DNA from: an uncultured Actinomycetes bacterium
GTDB taxonomy: Bacteria; Actinomycetota; Thermoleophilia; Miltoncostaeales; Miltoncostaeaceae
Assembly: GCA_937862675.1 (NCBI GenBank)
Contig: CALMEC010000449.1
Location: 1-6,124, forward strand
Reading direction: 5' to 3'
Length of the DNA: 6,124 nt
The notes under the pieces were generated by a model, which ran no database searches, had not been told where the DNA came from, and was given only the letters and a program-made list of their open reading frames with translations. Positions 1 through 5,237 of this stretch are shown here, piece by piece; the stretch's first letter is position 1; each line of letters opens with the position of its first letter. A program made the translations under genes and the position numbers.

Positions 1-2
1 GC

Positions 3-836
3 CAAATGCCGGAGTTGCCGATCATGACCGGCCTCGTCGTCGTCGCGGTGGCCGTGGTCATCCCGGCCTTCGCTCCGGCCGGTGGCACGAGCATCGGGGA
101 GGACCGCTACGGGGCCCTCGGGTCGACCCCCGGGGGTCTTCTGCGGACGATGGTGACCGATCCGGTTCTCGTCGTTAAGACGATGATGACGCACGATCGC
201 CTGGCGTACGTCCTTGCGCTCCTCCTCCCCCTGTTGCTCCTGCCGCTCCTCTCACCCCTCCTCGCACTCGGTGCGGTCCCGGAGCTCGTGCTGAACCTCC
301 TGTCCAGCCGCCCGGAACAGCATTCCATCGAATACCACTACGGGGCCGTCATGGTGCCGTTCCTGGTGGCGGCCGCGATCGACGGATACGGGCGGCTGTC
401 CCGCCGGTTCCCGCGGGTTCGCTGGTCTCCGGCATCGACCGTGCTCGTCCTGGCGGCGGTGGCGTCCGGATGGCACTGGGGGCCGCTGCCGTTCTGGAGT
501 CACGTCCCCGGTGGATCCATTGTGCGTGCCGAGCAGTTCACCCTGCCCCCGGATCGCGACACCCTTCTGGAGGCGGTCTCCCTGATCCCTCCGGACGCCG
601 TCGTGAGTGCGGGCAACCGCATCGGCGGGCACCTGTCCGCCCGGCGGAGGATCCTCACCTTTCCGACGGTGGCCGACGCCGACTGGGTCATCGTCGACCG
701 CTCGCGCCCCGACGTGGGTGATGATGTACGTTCGGCGGAGTACGAGGAGGCCGTGACGGACATCATGCGGTCAGGGCGGTTCAGGACGGTGTTCCGGCGT
801 GACGGCGTCATCGTCATGCGGAGGATCGGATCATGA
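3..836 (+). CDS. DUF2079 family membrane protein, C-terminal part (5' end outside window)
   Basis: The reading frame is open to the left edge (codon CAA at 3-5), so the ATG at 6 is probably internal; counted from it, 276 residues are visible. They resemble the C-terminal half of DUF2079 predicted membrane proteins, usually about 450-500 residues. Visible hydrophobic segments lie at about 6-25, 67-98, 113-127 and 143-158. The family-like stretch EYHYGAVMVPFL (109-120) falls between the second and third. A soluble tail (about 177-276) contains IPPDAVVSAGNRIGGHLSAR and then DADWVIVDRSRP, a pattern I associate with the extracytoplasmic end of this family. The biochemical role is unknown; the topology recalls GT-C glycosyltransferases, which is inference. 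The stop overlaps the next start as ATGA, so the two genes are very likely one operon. Family assignment is good, function open. Confidence 0.8.
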   Translation, partial: QMPELPIMTGLVVVAVAVVIPAFAPAGGTSIGEDRYGALGSTPGGLLRTMVTDPVLVVKTMMTHDRLAYVLALLLPLLLLPLLSPLLALGAVPELVLNLLSSRPEQHSIEYHYGAVMVPFLVAAAIDGYGRLSRRFPRVRWSPASTVLVLAAVASGWHWGPLPFWSHVPGGSIVRAEQFTLPPDRDTLLEAVSLIPPDAVVSAGNRIGGHLSARRRILTFPTVADADWVIVDRSRPDVGDDVRSAEYEEAVTDIMRSGRFRTVFRRDGVIVMRRIGS

Positions 837-1285
837 CGAACGACGTCACGCCCGCCTTCGTGATGTTCCCGCTGGCGCTGCTCTCCGGCACGGCGCTGCT
901 ACTGGACTGCTTCCGCGTCGACCCGGCGGGTCTGGCCATCGGCGTCTCCGGCGTCTCCGGCGCACCGAGCCTCTGGATCGCGTTCGCCGCGGCCGTGGTC
1001 CTCGCCGGCAGCGCCGTGCGCATCGTGGTGCGGTCGCGCCGCGGGCGCCGGATCGCGCCTCCCGAGGTCTGGGTCATGATCGGGGTCGCCGCCGTCGGCT
1101 TCCTCGTGTCGGCCGCGGTCCTCCTGGGATGGTCGACCGGCCACCTGGTCGCGGAGGGTGTCACGGACCCGCCGCCGATCGAGCTGGTCCCGGACCGGCT
1201 GCTCTACCTGGCCACCGGTGCGCTGGCGGCCATCGCCGCCAGCGCCTGCGGATGGCTCAGCCACATCCTGGACCCGCGCGCCTGA
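833..1285 (+). CDS. Small four-helix membrane protein, unknown function
   Basis: A 150-residue protein I do not recognise. It has four hydrophobic segments at about 7-25, 45-66, 79-100 and 121-145. A basic loop (RSRRGRR, about 67-73) after the second suggests that this loop is cytoplasmic. An acidic, proline-containing loop (EGVTDPPPIELVPD) lies before the fourth. There are no charged catalytic signatures and no cysteine pairs. The start is well supported: ATG overlaps the upstream stop as ATGA, and GGAGGA at 820-825 sits 7 nt upstream. The overlap implies translational coupling to the DUF2079 gene, so the product may be a partner subunit or a linked accessory protein. A 9-bp tandem duplication (GGCGTCTCC at 941-949 and 950-958) encodes GVSGVSG. 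The coding call is firm; the function is unknown. Confidence 0.75.
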   Translation: MTNDVTPAFVMFPLALLSGTALLLDCFRVDPAGLAIGVSGVSGAPSLWIAFAAAVVLAGSAVRIVVRSRRGRRIAPPEVWVMIGVAAVGFLVSAAVLLGWSTGHLVAEGVTDPPPIELVPDRLLYLATGALAAIAASACGWLSHILDPRA

Positions 1286-1291
1286 GCCGGT

Positions 1292-1307
1292 CTCACACCC
1301 CTGTGAG
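1292..1307. terminator. Candidate bidirectional terminator hairpin between convergent genes
   Basis: CTCACA (1292-1297) and TGTGAG (1302-1307) form a perfect 6-bp stem with a CCCC loop. Outer CCGGT (1287-1291) and ACCGG (1316-1320) could add a second pairing. The hairpin lies between the convergent stops of the plus-strand gene (1285) and the minus-strand EEP gene (1293), and contains the EEP stop codon. There is no T-tract on either strand, so it could only be a weak or non-canonical terminator. The position is persuasive; the stability is modest. Confidence 0.35.
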
Positions 1308-2213
1308 CGGGGGAAACCGGTAGATCGCACGTACCGGGTCGTGGTCGGAGAGCAGGACGGCGCGCCGGGCGCCGTCGACGGTGCCGTGGACGAGGCGGAC
1401 CGATTCGCCGAGTGCCGCCGGGGGCTCCACCACCTCCAGGTTCCGGCTCAGGATGTGGTCGAGGACCAGGTCGTCGAGCGTCGGCTCGGCGAACCCGGCG
1501 TCCAGGAACGCGCGCAGCACCGGGTGGCGTGATCCGGCGGAGTTCAGGTCGCCGGCCACGACGACCGGTTCGCCCGGGGTCAGGTGCCGCTCGATCAGAG
1601 GGATGATCCGGCGGACCTCCGTCGCGATGACGTCCCAGACGAGGGAGTTGTGGCAGTGGAGCGAGACGGCGGTCAGCGTCCGCCCGTCGCGGTGCCGCAG
1701 CCGCACCCCGATCATCCGGCGCGGCTCCAGCAGCCAGTGGACGCGTTCGCGGCATCCCGGCCTCAGCCGCCGGCCCTCGCGCAGCACGAAGAGCGGGGGG
1801 TTGTGCCGGATGTTCCAGGTGCCGATCGGCGTCCAGTCCGGGTGGGACAGGACGACGTTCGAGGTCCCCTCATGCGTGCGCCAGAGGTCCGGGTTGCCGT
1901 CCGCCAGCCATCCGCGCAGGCGGAGCGGTCCGATCAGCGGGCGCATCACGCTGCGGGTCATCCGCATCCCGGTGCGCTCCGCGAGCCGCGCCGCGGCCTG
2001 GGGCGGCACCTCCTGCAGCGCGGCGATCGTCGGCGCCTGATCGCGGATGACATCCGCCATCTCGTCGATCCACTTGCGGTTGAGATGGACGCGTTCGCCG
2101 TCGTCGACCGGGGTCCGCCGGAAGATCGAGCCCGCGGTGGGACCGAGCCGCGCACCGTCCTGCCCGTGGAAGAGGTTCCACGTCAGGACCGTGATGTCGG
2201 GATGCGCGTCCAC
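1293..2213 (-). CDS. Endonuclease/exonuclease/phosphatase (EEP) fold hydrolase
   Basis: A 306-residue cytoplasmic-looking protein with no signal peptide or membrane segment. The EEP (DNase I / exonuclease III-like) motifs occur in order: TWNLFHG (11-17), AALQEVP with the metal-binding Glu68, SLHCHNS with His186, VVAGDLNSAG with Asp222 and Asn224, LDHIL with Asp252 and His253, and LSDHDPVRA with Asp290 and His291. All expected metal and catalytic residues are present, so it should be an active Mg-dependent phosphoesterase. Members of this superfamily cut DNA, RNA, phosphoinositides or other phosphodiesters, and the sequence does not settle the substrate. The start is GTG; an in-frame stop lies 33 nt upstream, and any later start that skips the first motif would remove WNLFHG. 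There is no clear Shine-Dalgarno sequence, but a promoter-like -10 ends 7 nt before the GTG, pointing to a leaderless message. The gene appears monocistronic. Confidence 0.9.
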   Translation of the reverse strand: MDAHPDITVLTWNLFHGQDGARLGPTAGSIFRRTPVDDGERVHLNRKWIDEMADVIRDQAPTIAALQEVPPQAAARLAERTGMRMTRSVMRPLIGPLRLRGWLADGNPDLWRTHEGTSNVVLSHPDWTPIGTWNIRHNPPLFVLREGRRLRPGCRERVHWLLEPRRMIGVRLRHRDGRTLTAVSLHCHNSLVWDVIATEVRRIIPLIERHLTPGEPVVVAGDLNSAGSRHPVLRAFLDAGFAEPTLDDLVLDHILSRNLEVVEPPAALGESVRLVHGTVDGARRAVLLSDHDPVRAIYRFPPLTGV

Positions 2214-2220
2214 GTTCCGG

Positions 2221-2250
2221 ACACTAGTGCCCGGAGCCCGGGATCCTCAA
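2221..2250 (-). promoter_or_regulatory. Candidate promoter for the EEP gene, leaderless arrangement
   Basis: Read on the minus strand, TTGAGG (2250-2245) and TAGTGT (2226-2221) are separated by 18 nt. They resemble -35 TTGACA and the actinobacterial -10 TAnnnT. The -10 ends 7 nt before the GTG at 2213, so transcription would begin at or next to the start codon. This fits the lack of a Shine-Dalgarno sequence. It is a pattern match by eye only. Confidence 0.45.
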
Positions 2251-2309
2251 CGGGCGGAACGCCGACGCGGACCGCGAAAGAGGACGTTAAGGAACGGTTG
2301 CGCTTGTGC

Positions 2310-2352
2310 TGCGGTGCCGTTAATGGTGCCTGGCACCATTAACGGCACCGCA
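2310..2352. repeat. Perfect 43-bp palindrome with nested GGTGCC repeats
   Basis: Two perfect 21-bp arms (2310-2330 and 2332-2352) flank a single T at 2331. Pairing stops at 2309/2353. Each arm contains GGTGCC twice at a 12-bp period (2313-2318 and 2325-2330), mirrored as GGCACC at 2332-2337 and 2344-2349, with the AT-rich TTAAT/ATTAA between copies. The element sits in the divergent intergenic region, about 97 bp upstream of the EEP start and about 190 bp upstream of the start at 2545. That is a poor place for a terminator. It could be a REP-like dispersed palindrome, an operator for a dimeric or tetrameric regulator, or a cruciform/hairpin site. I have an uncertain recollection that GGTGCC-x-GGCACC palindromes recur in high-GC genomes. 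Confidence 0.85.
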
Positions 2353-2428
2353 ACGAACCGGGACGAGTGGGACGAGGCCGGTGAGGGCCTGCGGCATTCC
2401 GTGGTCCCGCCCAGGATGAGCGACACCG

Positions 2429-2450
2429 TCGACGAATCGCGACTCGTCGA
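2429..2450. repeat. Near-perfect 22-bp palindrome
   Basis: TCGACGA (2429-2435) and TCGTCGA (2444-2450) are inverted copies around the inner palindrome TCGCGA (2437-2442). Only one pair (2436/2443) is mismatched. It lies about 95 bp upstream of the start at 2545, where an operator could sit, but CG-rich self-complementary sequence arises easily at this base composition. The role is unknown. Confidence 0.4.
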
Positions 2451-2530
2451 GGGGGCGTATGCGACAGGTGTTCATTGCGAGCCCGTCTGCGTCCGCGATC
2501 CCGCGAGCATCCTGGTCCGCCGCGGCGGGG

Positions 2531-2536
2531 TAGGAT
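2531..2536 (+). promoter_or_regulatory. Candidate -10 element for the 80-residue membrane protein gene
   Basis: TAGGAT fits the TAnnnT -10 pattern and ends 8 nt before the GTG at 2545, so a transcript starting here would be leaderless or nearly so. I see no good -35 at 17-18 nt upstream, so the promoter call is tentative. It mirrors the arrangement in front of the divergent EEP gene. Confidence 0.3.
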
Positions 2537-2544
2537 GCCCCGCG

Positions 2545-2787
2545 GTGCCCACCCCCGACCCGCCTTCCGCCGACGACCCACAGCTTCCGGAGATCCCGGC
2601 GGACGTCGCGCACCGCAGCCGGCGGCAGGGCGTCGTCGCCGTGACGCACTGGCTCGTGGCGGGCGGCATCTACATCGCGCTCGGCGTGACCATCCCCTGG
2701 ATGTTCCTGCTCGGCTTCTGGCAGGCGCTCATCTTCGTGGCGTGCGTCACCGCCCTTCAGCCGGTCGTGATGAGGCGCTTCGGTTGA
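2545..2787 (+). CDS. Small two-helix membrane protein, unknown function
   Basis: With the GTG at 2545 the product is 80 residues. It has an acidic, proline-rich N-terminus (1-20), a basic patch HRSRRQG (23-29), and two hydrophobic segments at about 30-50 and 53-72 joined by a short turn near Pro51, ending in MRRFG. This is a helical hairpin, with both ends likely cytoplasmic by the positive-inside rule. I do not recognise a named family. The frame is open further upstream, and the ATG at 2416 would give 123 residues. I prefer the GTG because the added stretch looks non-coding and TAGGAT lies just upstream. The stop overlaps the TTG start of the next gene (TTGA), implying coupled translation and a linked role with the YdjM-type protein. 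The coding call is fairly firm because of the hydrophobic pattern and the coupling. Confidence 0.6.
   Translation: MPTPDPPSADDPQLPEIPADVAHRSRRQGVVAVTHWLVAGGIYIALGVTIPWMFLLGFWQALIFVACVTALQPVVMRRFG
2772..2775 (+). promoter_or_regulatory. Ribosome binding site supporting the TTG start at 2784
   Basis: GAGG lies 8 nt before the TTG at 2784, inside the 3' end of the preceding gene. No ATG or GTG in this frame near the junction fits as well, so this site decides the start of the YdjM-type gene. Confidence 0.55.
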
Positions 2788-3515
2788 GCTGGGCGGCACA
2801 CGACCTCGAGCCCTATCTGATCCGCAAGCACTTCGGTGCGGCCATCAGCATCCCGTTCTGCCTGATGGGGTCCTACTCGCCCGACATCTTCACGAAATGG
2901 GCCGTGTACGGACTCGACTTCGCCGGCAAGAAGCCGGTGGTCGACGACCCGATCCAGTTCCACCGCGGATTCCCCGGCGTCGGCTTCACGCACACGCTGT
3001 TCTTCCCGATCATCGTCGGTCTCATCATCTGGGCGCTCTCGAAGCACCGGATCTGGGCGATCTCGTTCATCGTCGGGGCCTGGGCGCACTTCCTGTCCGA
3101 CACCCTCGACTCCGCCCGGGTCATGCTGTTCTTCCCGTTCAGCACGCTCCACGTCCATTTGAACGTCTGGCAGTACGTGGGCGACGAGGGGAGACGTCTC
3201 GACGCGGTCGCCTACTACACGTCGTTCGGCGGTGTCTGGGACGCCTTCTGGGCGGTGCTCCTGCTGACCCGCTGGCGGATGCTGACGACGGCCTACTTCC
3301 TGAAGGAGATCTTCCCGACGGATCCGTTCTGGCCGTGGGCGAAACGGAAGGTCGGGATGGTCGGATGCCTCACGATCTATCGGACCAGCGCCTTCTTCGG
3401 TTTCGTGTCGATCATCGCCTGGACCATCTGGGCGCTCTTCGTCAACGACTTCCACCCATCGTTCGACTGGACGCTCGGGGGACCTCAGTGGGCACCGAAG
3501 GTCGGCCCCCACTAG
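2784..3515 (+). CDS. YdjM/DUF457-type membrane-bound putative metal-dependent hydrolase
   Basis: A 243-residue protein starting at TTG, overlapping the upstream stop as TTGA. It has the layout of the YdjM/DUF457 group (inner-membrane predicted metal-dependent hydrolases). Motifs include GSYSPDIFTK with Asp34, HRGFPGVGFTHT with His60 and His70, and GAWAHFLSDTLD with His102 and Asp106, followed by LFFPF at about 115-119. These His and Asp residues are the conserved polar positions of the family. Hydrophobic segments fall at about 17-30, 72-85, 90-105, a tryptophan-rich stretch after about 150, and one near the C-terminus (about 205-222). The usual HRG-x-THS motif is interrupted here by an inserted PGVG-like stretch between HRG and THT. 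The substrate is unknown; E. coli YdjM is a LexA-controlled gene, but no LexA box is evident here. The last 74 bp overlap the opposite-strand gene. Confidence 0.75.
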   Translation: MSWAAHDLEPYLIRKHFGAAISIPFCLMGSYSPDIFTKWAVYGLDFAGKKPVVDDPIQFHRGFPGVGFTHTLFFPIIVGLIIWALSKHRIWAISFIVGAWAHFLSDTLDSARVMLFFPFSTLHVHLNVWQYVGDEGRRLDAVAYYTSFGGVWDAFWAVLLLTRWRMLTTAYFLKEIFPTDPFWPWAKRKVGMVGCLTIYRTSAFFGFVSIIAWTIWALFVNDFHPSFDWTLGGPQWAPKVGPH

Positions 3516-5232
3516 AGCCCGTCGACGGGCCGGCCGGCAGGGGGCCCATGAACGTGTCCTGGGCGCAGCGGGCCGGACGGCCGAGGACGGTGCGGACGAG
3601 GCGCGAGAGCCCCACCTGGAACTGCAGGGACACGATCCCCGGACTGCTGACGCGCAGCTCCGTCGTCCAGCTGGCCGTCGGCATGACGCACGCGTCGCCC
3701 TGCACCACCCGCCAGTACGGCGTGTAGCGCAGGCGGAGCCGGTAGCGGCCGGCCTTGCGCGCGTACACGGTCACGCCCTCGCCGTCGATCGCCCGCACCG
3801 TGATGGACGTGGCCGGCGTCGCGATGGGGGTGGCGTCGGGCACCTCGTACACCGTCCAGCTGCCGATCTCGGCGATCCGCGGAAGCACGTTCCCCTTCTG
3901 CAGCAGTTCGGCCTCCTGCATCGCGCTGTAGTCGAGGGTGTCCTCCGGAAGGAAGACGTACTTCACCGCCATGCGGTGAAGCCAGGTGCGGTAGATCGCG
4001 GGTGTCAGCGTCCCGTAGAGGTCCGCGTTCGCCGGGAAGTCGTCCTGCCGGTACCAGCCCCGTGTCAGCGGCACGCCCTGCCGGGCCAGGTAGAAGGCCT
4101 CCCAGTGCTGGTCGGTCGCGACGATCGAGACACGGTGGTTGGGGTCGCCGTGCTCGGCCAGGAACGCCTCGACCGGGAACCAGAACTCCTCGTCCGAGGA
4201 CAGGACGGAGTGGGACTGCTGGAGTCCCTTCGCGGCCGGCGCCAGCTGCCACGTGAGCGTTCCCGCAAGCAGGACGGCCGCGATGGCCCGTGGCCGGAAT
4301 CCGCGCAGCGTCAGCGGCACGAGCAGGAGAGGCGCCCCGAGGTACTGCAGGAGACGTCCGGCGTTCGCCCCGAGAGGTGACGTCACCACGAACGCCCCGA
4401 CCCCGAGGAGCCCGTACACGAGGAAGACGCCGAGGAGCGGGCGCAGTTCGGTGCGGCCCCAGCAGAGGGCGACGCCGACGAGGCAGTACGCGATCAGCAC
4501 CGAGAGGTCGAAGACCTGGAACGGGTACTGGGCGCCGGGCGTGCTGAACGCCCGCCACGGGATGAGGGTGGCGGCGAGGATGACGGCGTAGGCGATCGCG
4601 ACGCGCCGGAGGGGTCCGGGACGCAGCACCCCCCGGTGGGTGAGCGCCAGCCCGACGAGCGTGCAGACGAGGAGCAGGAGCGCCAGCAGGTGGGCCAGGG
4701 CCACGGCGGCCCCGAGGAGCACGGTCAGCCACCATCGCCGCCCCTGGAGCGCGGAGAGCGCGCACAGTGAGAGGGCGAGGCCGAGGATGAAGGGGTAGGC
4801 GCCGGTCAGGACCGGCACGGGTGCCATGAGCGTGAAGAGGGCCGCCGCGGGGCGTGCGGATGCCCCCCACTGCCGCGTCACGATCCGGGCGAAGACCCCG
4901 GCGGAGGTCGCCACGCTCGCCACCACCACCACCATCGTGGTGAGGAGGGCGGCCAGCGGGTAGTACATCAGGCTGTAGTTGATCTGGCTGTAGCGGCCCG
5001 CGTACCAGTTGTTGTCCCAGAACCGCCAGCCGTGTTCGCGCCACACCTGCGTCTGGTAGAGGTGAGCGGGCGCGTCCTCCCCCTTGGGCAGGAAGAGGAG
5101 GAAGCCGATGGTGATGAGCCCGGCGACGACCATCGCCGTGCGCGGACTCCAGAGGAGGGCGTAGACGCGCACCGCCCAGCGTCGCCGGGCGGGGGGAGCG
5201 TCACCGGCGTCGTCCCCCCGGGCTGCCGTCAT
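3442..5232 (-). CDS. Polytopic membrane protein with GT-C-like loop motif and C-terminal extracytoplasmic domain
   Basis: A 596-residue protein starting at ATG. A short basic cytoplasmic N-terminus is followed by a helix (about 33-48). A first outer loop carries GEDAPAHLY (51-59) and WDNNWYAGRYSQINY (72-86). The acidic pair Glu52-Asp53 plus His57 sits where GT-C glycosyltransferases place their catalytic acidic motif. About eight to ten further hydrophobic segments run to about residue 335. The rest (about 340-596) is soluble. It begins SHSVLSSDEEFWFPVEAF and ends in a probable beta-rich module (VTVYARKAGRYRLRLRYTPYW), then a low-complexity Pro/Ser/Gly tail. It could be a lipid-linked sugar transferase for the envelope, but a non-enzymatic membrane protein is possible. 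It follows the penicillin-binding protein gene after 5 bp with no Shine-Dalgarno sequence, so it is likely cotranscribed and translationally coupled. Its 3' end overlaps the convergent hydrolase gene by 74 bp. Confidence 0.75.
   Translation of the reverse strand: MTAARGDDAGDAPPARRRWAVRVYALLWSPRTAMVVAGLITIGFLLFLPKGEDAPAHLYQTQVWREHGWRFWDNNWYAGRYSQINYSLMYYPLAALLTTMVVVVASVATSAGVFARIVTRQWGASARPAAALFTLMAPVPVLTGAYPFILGLALSLCALSALQGRRWWLTVLLGAAVALAHLLALLLLVCTLVGLALTHRGVLRPGPLRRVAIAYAVILAATLIPWRAFSTPGAQYPFQVFDLSVLIAYCLVGVALCWGRTELRPLLGVFLVYGLLGVGAFVVTSPLGANAGRLLQYLGAPLLLVPLTLRGFRPRAIAAVLLAGTLTWQLAPAAKGLQQSHSVLSSDEEFWFPVEAFLAEHGDPNHRVSIVATDQHWEAFYLARQGVPLTRGWYRQDDFPANADLYGTLTPAIYRTWLHRMAVKYVFLPEDTLDYSAMQEAELLQKGNVLPRIAEIGSWTVYEVPDATPIATPATSITVRAIDGEGVTVYARKAGRYRLRLRYTPYWRVVQGDACVMPTASWTTELRVSSPGIVSLQFQVGLSRLVRTVLGRPARCAQDTFMGPLPAGPSTGSSGGRPSVPTEVPRASSRTMGGSR
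3517..3530. terminator. GC-rich palindrome just after the hydrolase stop, weak terminator candidate
   Basis: A perfect 14-bp palindrome, GCCCGTCGACGGGC, starts 2 nt after the TAG stop of the plus-strand gene. It could fold as a 5-bp stem with a TCGA loop and is followed by more self-complementary sequence (GCCGGCCGGC). It lies inside the 3' coding end of the minus-strand gene. There is no T-tract, so termination activity is uncertain. Confidence 0.25.
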
Positions 5233-5237
5233 GGGCG

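Noticed and set aside
1584..2342. 252-residue plus-strand open frame opposite the EEP gene
   Set aside because: It is an antisense shadow of a gene with all EEP motifs; the product is low-complexity Arg/Pro/Asp-rich.
2310..2352. Palindrome as a Rho-independent terminator
   Set aside because: Both adjacent genes begin on either side and transcribe away from it, there is no T-tract, and the single-base loop is unsuited to a hairpin without melting inner pairs.
2416..2544. Upstream ATG extension of the 80-residue gene (123 residues from 2416)
   Set aside because: There is no ribosome binding site before the ATG. The extra N-terminus looks non-coding, and it would make the 2531 promoter-like element internal. 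It cannot be fully excluded.
2757..3512. 251-residue minus-strand open frame opposite the YdjM-type gene
   Set aside because: It is highly charged Arg/Glu/Asp-rich antisense shadow, while the plus-strand frame has membrane helices and conserved His/Asp motifs.
3512..5044. 510-residue minus-strand open frame inside the GT-C-like gene
   Set aside because: It is an alternate frame of a well-supported membrane protein. Its product is Arg/Pro/Ala/Gly-rich with no hydrophobic helices or motifs, typical of GC-rich shadow frames.
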